The position numbers and the translations under genes were made by a program. DNA of 64,000 nucleotides, taken from contig NZ_RBZQ01000007.1 in NCBI RefSeq assembly GCF_003640395.1, forward strand, positions 1 through 64,000, given 5' to 3'. This document shows positions 8,394 to 17,452 of this stretch, piece after piece (position 1 is the stretch's first letter; each line of letters opens with the position of its first letter). The notes beneath the pieces are model-generated. The model had not been told where the DNA came from, ran no database searches, and was given only the letters and a program-made list of their open reading frames with translations. Source of the DNA: Stutzerimonas urumqiensis (GTDB lineage Bacteria; Pseudomonadota; Gammaproteobacteria; Pseudomonadales; Pseudomonadaceae).

Positions 8394-9218
8394 ATGAAAG
8401 CCAAACTCCAGGTCCTCGACCAGCAGATCGGCACCACCACCAAGGATGGTATCGAGTACATCAACATCACCGACATCGCCCGCTTCAAGAACAACGAGCG
8501 GACCGATGACCTGATCCGCAACTGGCTGCGCAACCGCAACACCATCGAGTTCCTCGGCATCTGGGAGCAGCTCAACAACCCGGTGTTTAAACCCGTCGAA
8601 TTCGACGGGTTTAGAAAACAGGCCGGCTTGAACAGCTTCACCCTCACGCCCAAACAATGGATCGAGCAGACCGGCGCCATTGGCCTGATTTCCCGAGCCG
8701 GCCGCTACGGTGGCACCTTCGCCCAGAAAGATATCGCCTTCGAATTCGCCAGCTGGATCTCGGTGGAATTCAAGCTCTACCTCATCAAGGAATTCCAGCG
8801 CCTCAAGGAACAGGAGTTCCAGCAGCTGGGCTGGGACATTCGGCGCAATCTGGCCAAGGTGAACTACCTGATCCACACCGATGCCATCCGCGAGAACCTG
8901 ATTCCGGACACCCTGACCAAGCAGCAGACCAGCCAGGTCTACGCCAGCGAGGCCGACCTGCTGAACGTGGCGCTGTTCGGGGTCACCGCGCGCGAGTGGC
9001 GGGACGCCAATCCGGCGCTCAAGGGCAACATCCGCGACCACGCCAACGTGCACCAACTCGTCTGCCTGGCCAACCTGGAGTCGATGAATGCGCATTTCAT
9101 CGAGCAGGGCGTCGTCCAGGCGGAGCGGCTGCAAAAGCTGAACGAACTGGCCATCCGGCAGATGCGTGTCCTGGTTGGGCAAGGGCTGTCGCGGCTGTCC
9201 GCAGGCGAGGCCGAGTGA
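8394..9218 (+). CDS. KilA-N domain DNA-binding protein embedded in the cas operon
   Basis: The 274-residue protein has an N-terminal KilA-N domain (about 1-135): a strand pair with YINITDIARFKN, NWLRNRNTIEFLGIW, TLTPKQWIEQTGAIGL, then the hallmark GRYGGTFAQKDIAFEFASW and VEFKLYLIKEFQRL. The C-terminal half (about 145-260) is helical and contains ASEADLLNVALFG, AREWRDANP and GNIRDHANVHQLVCLANLES, a conserved extension I recall from bacterial KilA-N proteins of unknown function. KilA-N domains bind DNA and are common in phages and large DNA viruses. The gene lies 23 bp after cas6e with AGAGAAG as a possible ribosome site. Its stop is 1 bp before the cas1 ATG, so it is coupled to the adaptation genes. 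It is not a known I-E component. A regulator, an adaptation accessory or captured phage cargo are all possible; I do not know its role. Confidence 0.9.
   Translation: MKAKLQVLDQQIGTTTKDGIEYINITDIARFKNNERTDDLIRNWLRNRNTIEFLGIWEQLNNPVFKPVEFDGFRKQAGLNSFTLTPKQWIEQTGAIGLISRAGRYGGTFAQKDIAFEFASWISVEFKLYLIKEFQRLKEQEFQQLGWDIRRNLAKVNYLIHTDAIRENLIPDTLTKQQTSQVYASEADLLNVALFGVTAREWRDANPALKGNIRDHANVHQLVCLANLESMNAHFIEQGVVQAERLQKLNELAIRQMRVLVGQGLSRLSAGEAE
8588..8613. repeat. 26-bp perfect palindrome inside the KilA-N gene
   Basis: The left arm TAAACCCGTCGAA (8588-8600) is followed directly by its exact reverse complement TTCGACGGGTTTA (8601-8613), with no spacer. It encodes part of FKPVEFDGF in the KilA-N protein. 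There is no T-run after it on either strand, so it does not look like an intrinsic terminator. An operator or an RNA cruciform/hairpin is possible. Confidence 0.9.
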
Positions 9219-9219
9219 C

Positions 9220-10146
9220 ATGGCCTCGACGCTATTGCCGCCGCTCAAGCCGCTGCCCATGAAGGACCGCATCTCCATGGTGTTCGTCCACTACGGACAG
9301 ATCGACGTGCTCGACGGCGCCTTCGTGGTCATCGACAAGAACGGCGTGCGCAAGCACATCCCGGTCGGGGCGGTGGCTTGCATCATGCTCGAGCCGGGCA
9401 CGCGCATTTCCCATGCGGCAGTGAACCTGGCAGCGACCGTCGGCACCTTGCTGGTCTGGGTCGGTGAGTCGGGCGTGCGGCTGTACTCCAGCGGCCAGCC
9501 GGGCGGCGCGCGGGCCGATCGTCTGCTCTACCAGGCCAAGCTGGCGCTGGATGACGACCTGCGGCTAAAGGTGGTGCGCAAGATGTACGAGGTGCGCTTC
9601 GGCGAACCGGCGCCGGCCAGACGCAGCGTCGAGCAATTGCGCGGCATCGAGGGCGCGCGCGTGCGCGGTACCTACAAACTGCTGGCGCAGCAGTACAAGG
9701 TGAACTGGCGCGCGCGCAATTACGACCGCAACCAGTGGGACGCGGCGGATATTCCCAACCGCTGCCTGTCCGCAGCCACGGCGTGCCTATATGGGATCAC
9801 CGAAGCAGCCGTACTGGCCGCAGGCTATGCGCCGGCCGTCGGCTTCATCCACACGGGCAAGCCGCTGTCGTTTGTCTACGACATTGCGGACCTGTTCAAA
9901 TTCGAAACCGTGGTGCCGCTGGCTTTTCGCATTGCCGCCAAGTCGCCGGCCGAGCCTGAGCGAGAAGTACGGATCGCCTGCCGCGACCTGTTCCGTTCGG
10001 ACAAATTGCTCGGCCGTATCATCCCGCTGATCGAGGAAGTGCTGGCAGCCGGTGGTATCCATCCACCCGAAGCACCGCCAGAGTCCGTCCCGCCAGCCAT
10101 CCCAAACCCCGAAAGCCACGGCGATGCCGGGCACAGGGCGAAGTAA
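9220..10146 (+). CDS. cas1: CRISPR integrase Cas1, type I-E
   Basis: Catalytic subunit of the Cas1-Cas2 spacer integration complex. From ATG 9220 the product is 308 residues (E. coli 305) and starts after a short MASTLLPPLKPLPMKDR extension. Metal-binding residues are visible: the glutamate in RGIEGARVRGTYKLL, the histidine in VGFIHTGKPLSF and the aspartates in VYDIADLFKFE. The start is 1 bp after the KilA-N stop, so translation is probably coupled to that gene. The stop abuts the cas2 ATG exactly. The proline-rich C-terminal tail (HPPEAPPESVPPAIPNP) is typical of Cas1e. Confidence 0.97.
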   Translation: MASTLLPPLKPLPMKDRISMVFVHYGQIDVLDGAFVVIDKNGVRKHIPVGAVACIMLEPGTRISHAAVNLAATVGTLLVWVGESGVRLYSSGQPGGARADRLLYQAKLALDDDLRLKVVRKMYEVRFGEPAPARRSVEQLRGIEGARVRGTYKLLAQQYKVNWRARNYDRNQWDAADIPNRCLSAATACLYGITEAAVLAAGYAPAVGFIHTGKPLSFVYDIADLFKFETVVPLAFRIAAKSPAEPEREVRIACRDLFRSDKLLGRIIPLIEEVLAAGGIHPPEAPPESVPPAIPNPESHGDAGHRAK

Positions 10147-10446
<300 letters not shown>

Positions 10447-10511
10447 CAAGAAAACCCGGTAGAGTTCTTGTAGCCGATTTTCTTCTTTATGAACAAACGG
10501 TTACGTTTGGT
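10447..10511 (+). promoter_or_regulatory. Leader of CRISPR array 2
   Basis: This 65-bp AT-rich segment lies between the cas2 stop and the first repeat at 10512, in an otherwise GC-rich region. It contains a perfect 6-bp inverted repeat CAAACG-gtta-CGTTTG at 10494-10509, ending 2 bp before the repeat. The same bases include GAACAAACGGTTA (10491-10503), which matches the CAANNNNTTR core of the IHF consensus but misses two of the preceding bases. The leader function follows from position and orientation. The IHF site is a tentative reading. Confidence 0.8.
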
Positions 10512-13500
10512 GTGTTCCCCGCACCCGCGGGGATGAACCGTCGATGCTCAGGCGTTCAGTGAGGGCAGGGTGGTGTTCCCCGCACCCGCGGGGATGAACC
10601 GGCCTTGGTTGTGTCGCCAAACGATTCGCGCTCGTGTTCCCCGCACCCGCGGGGATGAACCGGTTGACCCGTTTGAGGATTGATCCTGAATCCCGTGTTC
10701 CCCGCACCCGCGGGGATGAACCGGGTGCCGCGACCGGTGGGGCGGGTGCGTACGTGTGTTCCCCGCACCCGCGGGGATGAACCGGGTGAGCAGCAGGCAG
10801 GCGGCGATGATCAGGCGTGTTCCCCGCACCCGCGGGGATGAACCGCGATCGACACGCATATCGAGGCGGGTGGCGGTGTGTTCCCCGCACCCGCGGGGAT
10901 GAACCGTCGGGTCACGGCAGGCATGGCGTTACTCGTTCGTGTTCCCCGCACCCGCGGGGATGAACCTGCTTGCCTTGTACGGCCTGCCGCCATTCACGCG
11001 TGTTCCCCGCACCCGCGGGGATGAACCGCCCTGAAGGACGCTTGCATAGGTGTCATCGCCGTGTTCCCCGCACCCGCGGGGATGAACCGCCCGTTGAAAC
11101 ACTGAACGGGTGCCTGGGTGCGTGTTCCCCGCACCCGCGGGGATGAACCGGCGCACAATGTCTGCCCAAAACGTATGAACCCGTGTTCCCCGCACCCGCG
11201 GGGATGAACCTACACCGAGAGCACGGCCTACGGCGTGCGGCAAGTGTTCCCCGCACCCGCGGGGATGAACCGGTTGTTTTTATCAATTCTACTGGCTCAG
11301 AGGCGTGTTCCCCGCACCCGCGGGGATGAACCGCGCAGGGTGCCGATCTTGTAGCCGGCCGAGGTGTGTTCCCCGCACCCGCGGGGATGAACCGCTTGGC
11401 CTCGAATCAGGTCACATTGGCCACTCGTGTTCCCCGCACCCGCGGGGATGAACCGGATGGTATCGGCCACAGCCATTCGCCCGAATAGTGTTCCCCGCAC
11501 CCGCGGGGATGAACCGGAACGGAAGGAATTATGGACAACGTGATTCAGGTGTTCCCCGCACCCGCGGGGATGAACCGCCTTATAAATCAGGCATTTAGGT
11601 GTAACGCTTGTGTTCCCCGCACCCGCGGGGATGAACCGACGGAATCCGCAAACACGTTTCAGTCGGCTACGTGTTCCCCGCACCCGCGGGGATGAACCGC
11701 TCGCTGTCCTTCATGGGCATTCGGCCTTGTTGTGTTCCCCGCACCCGCGGGGATGAACCGACCGGCGAGCGGATGACGCAGAAGATGTACGCGTGTTCCC
11801 CGCACCCGCGGGGATGAACCGATGGTGTCCTTGTTCGGCCTTTCTCCAAGGTCGTGTTCCCCGCACCCGCGGGGATGAACCGGCCGACAGCCTAGCTGGC
11901 GTGCTGGAAGAGCAGTGTTCCCCGCACCCGCGGGGATGAACCGATGATTATGAACGTGCTACAGGCCGAACGGTCGTGTTCCCCGCACCCGCGGGGATGA
12001 ACCGGCCGACACGAACCGGATCGCGGTTCTGTCCGTGTGTTCCCCGCACCCGCGGGGATGAACCGCGTAGGGCGCATGAGCGGGCGATGTGTGAGGGGTG
12101 TTCCCCGCACCCGCGGGGATGAACCGCATCGCCATCTTCGGCAGGGACGGAATATGTGGTGTTCCCCGCACCCGCGGGGATGAACCCTCAGCTCGTTCAG
12201 CCAGTCCAGCCGAACCATCGTGTTCCCCGCACCCGCGGGGATGAACCGGAGTACGTCGAGCAGCGATCACCGAGGCTCACGTGTTCCCCGCACCCGCGGG
12301 GATGAACCGCGATGGATTGGGAAGGCAACAAACAACAGGTCGTGTTCCCCGCACCCGCGGGGATGAACCGCTGGCAGAGGCGCGCGACGGAGTAGACGTT
12401 TTCGTGTTCCCCGCACCCGCGGGGATGAACCGGCCCGGAACTGATGGTTTCGGGGCCTGCCCGCGTGTTCCCCGCACCCGCGGGGATGAACCGTTTTCAT
12501 CGGCTATTCCTTAGAAACAGAGGGCGTGTTCCCCGCACCCGCGGGGATGAACCGAACCTTACGCCGCCTGCTTGGTATCAGCGAGCGTGTTCCCCGCACC
12601 CGCGGGGATGAACCGCGACTAATCGCCCGTTGGGCGAGGTCGAGGCCGTGTTCCCCGCACCCGCGGGGATGAACCGTTAAAAAACACGGGGGTACGACGG
12701 TTGATGGCGTGTTCCCCGCACCCGCGGGGATGAACCGGTCGATCACAGCGCGGTTGACCTTGCCGTAGGGTGTTCCCCGCACCCGCGGGGATGAACCGTA
12801 CTGCGCGGCCTGGCCAGACAGCGCCATCAGGTGTTCCCCGCACCCGCGGGGATGAACCGTACCAGGCCAGTATTACGCCAAACGTATCGGCGTGTTCCCC
12901 GCACCCGCGGGGATGAACCGCGGACGCTGTAGCGATGGCCGTCGATCTCGTAGTGTTCCCCGCACCCGCGGGGATGAACCGGCCAGCGAGATGCAGGCGC
13001 GCCTTAACCGTTCGTGTTCCCCGCACCCGCGGGGATGAACCGGAGTGCCGCTAATGCCTGTTTCAGATTTTGGTGTGTTCCCCGCACTCGCGGGGATGAA
13101 CCGCATCGGAGGCTGTGCACATGTACTACTGCCACGTGTTCCCCGCACCCGCGGGGATGAACCGGTCCGCGAGAGACGGCTCGGAGCCAGGCTTGTGTGT
13201 TCCCCGCACCCGCGGGGATGAACCGGGCAGTGCGGCTACGTTGGCGCCGAATGGCAGGTGTTCCCCGCGCCCGCGGGGATGAACCGTACATCAGCCGGAA
13301 GGTCGGCGCTGTCATCCAGTGTTCCCCGCGCCCGCGGGGATGAACCGCGCGATTTCGGCGGACGCTGACCCTTGGCGGCGTGTTCCCCGCGCCCGCGGGG
13401 ATGAACCGACCCACATACGCATCAATGGCCATAGGTCACCGTGTTCCCCGCGCCCGCGGGGATGAACCGTCCGCCGAGGGTAATCCAGCTGTATACCCAC

Positions 13501-13710
13501 AGTATTCCCCGCGCCCGCGGGGATGAACCGCGGCCCAGCTCGCTGCCGAAATGTTCCAGGTCGTGTTCCCGCGCCTGCGGGGATGACCGCCATTGAGGGA
13601 GCGACTATGAACGATCGAGTGGTGTTCCCCACCCCGCGGGGATGAACGGTCTGGCAGCTCTGGCAATCGGGCACCTGCCACGCATTCCTCGCAGAAGCGG
13701 GGATGAGCCG
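10512..13710 (+). CRISPR. Type I-E CRISPR array 2: 50 conserved plus 3 degenerate repeats
   Basis: Repeats of 29 bp, GTGTTCCCCGCACCC then GCGGGGATGAACCG, recur every 61 bp from 10512. I count 50 well-conserved copies to 13502 and three eroded ones at 13563, 13622 and 13682. Spacers are 32 nt except one of 33 nt (12371-12403). I saw no duplicated spacer. The leader-proximal part is uniform; from 13258 onward copies carry GCGCCC instead of GCACCC, the 13502 copy starts GTATT, and the last three have deletions and substitutions. A further vestige in phase may lie at 13743-13770. Three repeats end in T, T or C instead of G (10967, 11211, 12187). The crRNA direction is left to right. Confidence 0.98.
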
Positions 13711-13874
13711 AATAACCCTGTACTGGTAGCGCACGAGCTGTCGTACTCCGCACCACCCACAAGGAACTCGCCTCACGGCCTCCGCGTCTATCGCGCAGTG
13801 GTTGCGCGGGTGCTATCTCCCGTCATGCGCGGCGGGCAAGATAGGCGCAGGAATCCAGACGGAAACGCCAGAAC
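13711..13874. other. Gene-free tail between array 2 and amn
   Basis: No gene is seen. At 13743-13770, exactly 61 bp after the last recognisable degenerate repeat, GTACTCCGCACCACCCACAA still resembles the 5' half of the repeat. This suggests the array once extended further. The rest contains the 5' untranslated region of the AMP nucleosidase gene. Confidence 0.5.
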
Positions 13875-15347
13875 GTGAAGATCGACTCGAAAGTCTTTGT
13901 CGTAACGCAGACCGCCGAGGAGGCGGTTGATCGGCTCGAGGCCTTGCACAAACAGGCCACCTCCGCGCTGAGCCAGGCGCTCAAGCGCTATGTGAAGGAG
14001 CGGCTGGAGCCGACGGCGCAGGAGCGGGCGCTGTTTCGCTACCCGCAGTTGCGGCTGAATTACCGCAGCCATGCCGACGCGCCGCCGAGCACGCGGGCCT
14101 ATGCCAAGGTGCAGACGCCGGGGCTTTACAGCGTGACCATCACGCACCCGGCGGCGTTTCGCGGTTACCTGCTCGATCAGTTACGGCCGCTGATGAAGGA
14201 TTTCGCCGTGCAGGTCGAGGTCGGCCTGAGCGAGCAGGCCATTCCCTATCCCTACGTGGTCGAGCAGGGCGACGAGCTGGCCGGCACCGGTGTGACCGCG
14301 GCGGAGCTGGCGCGGGTATTCCCGAGCACCGACCTCTCGGCGGCGACCGATGACATCGCCGACAGCCTGTACGACTGGGAGCATGCCGATCCCTTCCCGC
14401 TGGCGCTGTTCGACGCCGCGCGGGTGGATTTCTCGCTGCGCCGGCTGGTGCACTACACCGGCAGCGACTGGCGCCACGTGCAGCCGTGGATCTTGCTGAC
14501 CAACTACCACCGCTACGTCGACCAGTTCATCCAGCACGGGCTCGAGCAGCTGCACAGCGATTCGCGCTTCGTGCGCCTGGTCCTGCCGGGCAACGTCAGC
14601 ATCGAGCGCGGCACCGACGAGGCGACCGCGCAGAGCATCGTCAACGGCGTGCTCTGGCATCGCTATCAGATGCCGGCGTATCACCTGATCGCCGAGGACG
14701 GTCACGGGGTGACGCTGGTGAACATCGGCGTCGGGCCGTCGAATGCGAAGAACATCACCGATCACCTCGCCGTGCTGCGCCCGCATTGCTGGCTGATGAT
14801 CGGCCACTGCGGCGGGCTGCGTCAGTCGCAGACGATCGGCGACTACGTGCTGGCGCATGCCTACATGCGTCGCGACGGCATCCTCGATCGTGCGCTGCCG
14901 CCGCACATTCCGCTGCCGGCCCTAGCCGAGGTGCAGCAGGCATTGCAGGAAGCCGCCGCGCAGGTCACGGGCGAGAAGGGCGAAGCGCTCAAGCGCCGCC
15001 TGCGCACCGGCACCGTGCTGACCTACGACGACCGTAACTGGGAGCTGCGCTGGGCGCAGGAGCGGCCGCTGATCAACCTGTCGCGCGCGGTGGCGGTGGA
15101 CATGGAAAGCGGCACCATTGCCGCCCAGGGCTATCGCCTGCGCGTGCCCTACGGCACCTTGCTGTGCGTGTCGGACAAGCCGCTGCACAGCGAGATCAAG
15201 CTGCCGGGCTCGGCGAATGCCTTCTACGAACGCGCGGTGAGCCAGCATCTGAAGATCGGCATCACCGCCGTGGACCTGCTGCGCAGCCAGCTCAACTCGC
15301 TGCACTCGCGCAAGCTGCGCAGCTTCGACGAGCCGCCGTTCCGCTAG
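13875..15347 (+). CDS. amn: AMP nucleosidase
   Basis: Hydrolyses AMP to adenine and ribose 5-phosphate, adjusting adenylate pools. The 490-residue protein matches the E. coli enzyme in length (484). It has the N-terminal AMP nucleosidase-specific domain (YPQLRLNY, STRAYAKVQTPGLYS) and a C-terminal phosphorylase-like domain with NIGVGPSNAKNITDHLAVL, MIGHCGGLR and AVDMESGTIAAQGYR. The VDMES motif is the substrate-binding signature of nucleoside phosphorylase folds. The start is GTG 13875. It is the first chromosomal backbone gene after the CRISPR locus. The neighbouring PQQ dehydrogenase gene is convergent. Confidence 0.95.
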   Translation: MKIDSKVFVVTQTAEEAVDRLEALHKQATSALSQALKRYVKERLEPTAQERALFRYPQLRLNYRSHADAPPSTRAYAKVQTPGLYSVTITHPAAFRGYLLDQLRPLMKDFAVQVEVGLSEQAIPYPYVVEQGDELAGTGVTAAELARVFPSTDLSAATDDIADSLYDWEHADPFPLALFDAARVDFSLRRLVHYTGSDWRHVQPWILLTNYHRYVDQFIQHGLEQLHSDSRFVRLVLPGNVSIERGTDEATAQSIVNGVLWHRYQMPAYHLIAEDGHGVTLVNIGVGPSNAKNITDHLAVLRPHCWLMIGHCGGLRQSQTIGDYVLAHAYMRRDGILDRALPPHIPLPALAEVQQALQEAAAQVTGEKGEALKRRLRTGTVLTYDDRNWELRWAQERPLINLSRAVAVDMESGTIAAQGYRLRVPYGTLLCVSDKPLHSEIKLPGSANAFYERAVSQHLKIGITAVDLLRSQLNSLHSRKLRSFDEPPFR

Positions 15348-15385
15348 CGGCTCGCCGACACTGCGCCGGGCGCGGCCGTGGTACG

Positions 15386-17452
15386 TCAGTCCTTGAGAAA
15401 GTCCGGCAGCTTCGGGTCGCCCTTGGCCGGGAGGCTGTAGGCGACCACGTAATCGCCCGCCGGCGTCTCCATGAAGTGGTGGCCCCCGGCGACGATCACC
15501 AGGAACTGGCGCCCGTTCACCTCATAGGTCATCGGCGTGGCCTGGCCGCCGGCGGGCAGTACGTCTTGCCATACGACCTCACCGGTATCGATGTCGATGG
15601 CGCGGATGAGGTTGTCAGTCGCCGCCGCGATGAATATCAGCCCGCCCGCCGTAATCACCGGACCGCCGTTGTTCGGCGTGCCGATGGTGAGCGGCAGGTG
15701 CGACGGGATGCCGAACGGCCCGTTACGGCGGGCCGTGCCGAGCGGCTCGTTCCACAGTACTTCGCGCGTCTTGAGATCGATCGCCATGATGCCGCCGAAG
15801 GGTGGTCGGGTGCAGGGAATGCCGGTGAATCCGTTGCGCCAGGCCGAGATCGACACCGCATAGGGCGATCCCGCCTGCGGCACCGAACCGCCGGACGAGG
15901 TGGTGCCGCCGGGCACGCCCAGCGGCACCATGCCCTTTTCGTTGGCTTTCTCGCGCGGAATGAGCTGGTCGTGCATGGCGATGCGGTTGTAGTTGAGCAC
16001 CAGAATGTTGCGCGCCGTATCGACGGCCGCGCCGCCCCAGTCGTTGCCGCCGTTGTAGCTCGGGTACTGGATGAAGGGGCGGTCCGCGCTCGGCGGCGTG
16101 TACATGCCCTGGTAATTGGCGCGCTTGAATTGGATGCGGCACCAGAGCTGGTCCAACGGCGTGACGCCCCAGGCGTCGGCCTCGGTGAGGGTTTCGCGCG
16201 GCAGCGAGGGCATACCGACGGAAAACGGTTGCGTCGGCGACAGCGTTTCGTCGGGCAGCGGGCTGGCCGGCACCGGGCGCTCCTCGACCGGCGTCAGCGG
16301 CTCGCCGGTGCGGCGATCGAGCACGTAGATGTCGCCCTGCTTGGTCGGCAGGATCACCGCGGGCACCGTGCGGCCGTCTTCGACCGGGAAGTCGACCAGC
16401 GTGCCCTGCGAACCCAGGTCATAGTCCCAGACGTCGTTGTGCACCGTCTGGAAGACCCAGCGCACCTCGCCGTCGGTGACGTCGATGGCCACCAGCGCGG
16501 TCGAGTAGGGCTTCTCGAACGGGCGGCGGTTGCCGCTCCAGTAGTCGACCGCGGAGTTGCCCATCGGCACGTAGACCAGCCCCAGCGCCTCGTCGCCGGT
16601 GAAGGTCGTCCAGGCGTTCGGGGTGCCGCGGGTGTACACCTCGTCGCCTTCCGGCAGGCCGCTTTCGCCGGGGCGGCCCATGTCCCAGGCCCAGACCAGC
16701 TCGCCGGTAACCGCGTCGTAGCCGCGAATCACGCCGGACGGCGCGTCTTCCTTCTGCCCATCGAGGACCTGATGGCCGACCACCGCGACACCACGGACGA
16801 TGGTCGGCGGCGATGTCACCGCGACGTAGCCGGGTACCGAGTCGCCCATGCCCTCCATCAGGTCGACGTGCCCGCCGTTTCCGAAGCCCGCGCAGGGCTG
16901 GCCGGTATCGGCATCGACCGCGACCAGCTCGGCGTCCAGCGTGCCTTCGATGATGCGCCGCTTGCAGGGTGCGCTCTGGGGTGCGTCCGGCACCTCGTAG
17001 TAGCTGACGCCGCGGCAGGTCGCCGAATAGGGGATGTGATCGGTCGACACCCGCGGGTCGTAGCGCCAGCGCTCGCGGCCGGTGCTGGCATCGAGCGACA
17101 CCAGCACGTTCAGCGCGTCGCACAGGTAGAGGTTGTCGCCGATCTTCAGCGGCGTCGTTTCCGGCGCCCACTTCTTCTCGACCACTTCCTGATCGGGCAG
17201 GTGGCCGGTACGGTAACCCCACACCGGGCGCAGGTTGGCGACGTTGTCCCGGTTGATCAGGTCGAGCGGCGAGTAGCGGGTCGCGGCGATATCGAGCCCA
17301 TAGGCCATCCAGTCGGCCGGGCCGGGTTCGCCACCGGTGGTGGCGGGCGCCACCGTCGTAGCCGGCTCCAGCGACGGGTCGGCGGGCGTCTGGGCGTGCG
17401 TGACTGGCAACCAGGCAAGGGCGAGGCAGAGCAAGGCGAGCGAACGAATCAT
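15386..17452 (-). CDS. PQQ-dependent dehydrogenase, periplasmic catalytic subunit (mGDH/quinate-type)
   Basis: Quinoprotein that oxidises a polyol or sugar in the periplasm and passes electrons to ubiquinone. From ATG 17452 the product is 688 residues, beginning with a Sec signal (MIRSLALLCLALAWLPVTHA). The eight-bladed propeller follows, with tryptophan-docking repeats, WMAYGLDIAATRYSPLDLIN, NLRPVWGYRTGHLPD, GRERWRYDPRV, VHNDVWDYDLGSQGTLVDFP and SGGSVPQAGSPYAVSISAW. This sequence class is the membrane glucose/quinate/inositol dehydrogenase group, but the five-helix membrane domain normally fused in front is encoded by the separate gene just upstream, overlapping by 4 bp. The substrate cannot be decided from sequence. 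No pqq biosynthesis genes are in the window. Confidence 0.88.
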   Translation of the reverse strand: MIRSLALLCLALAWLPVTHAQTPADPSLEPATTVAPATTGGEPGPADWMAYGLDIAATRYSPLDLINRDNVANLRPVWGYRTGHLPDQEVVEKKWAPETTPLKIGDNLYLCDALNVLVSLDASTGRERWRYDPRVSTDHIPYSATCRGVSYYEVPDAPQSAPCKRRIIEGTLDAELVAVDADTGQPCAGFGNGGHVDLMEGMGDSVPGYVAVTSPPTIVRGVAVVGHQVLDGQKEDAPSGVIRGYDAVTGELVWAWDMGRPGESGLPEGDEVYTRGTPNAWTTFTGDEALGLVYVPMGNSAVDYWSGNRRPFEKPYSTALVAIDVTDGEVRWVFQTVHNDVWDYDLGSQGTLVDFPVEDGRTVPAVILPTKQGDIYVLDRRTGEPLTPVEERPVPASPLPDETLSPTQPFSVGMPSLPRETLTEADAWGVTPLDQLWCRIQFKRANYQGMYTPPSADRPFIQYPSYNGGNDWGGAAVDTARNILVLNYNRIAMHDQLIPREKANEKGMVPLGVPGGTTSSGGSVPQAGSPYAVSISAWRNGFTGIPCTRPPFGGIMAIDLKTREVLWNEPLGTARRNGPFGIPSHLPLTIGTPNNGGPVITAGGLIFIAAATDNLIRAIDIDTGEVVWQDVLPAGGQATPMTYEVNGRQFLVIVAGGHHFMETPAGDYVVAYSLPAKGDPKLPDFLKD

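Noticed and set aside
8588-8613. An intrinsic terminator inside the KilA-N gene
   Set aside because: A perfect stem but no T-run on either side and no loop, so a terminator is not supported.
10501-13776. Many overlapping frames across array 2 with FIPAGAGNT / HPRGCGEH motifs
   Set aside because: Same artefact: direct translation of the palindromic repeat and its spacers.
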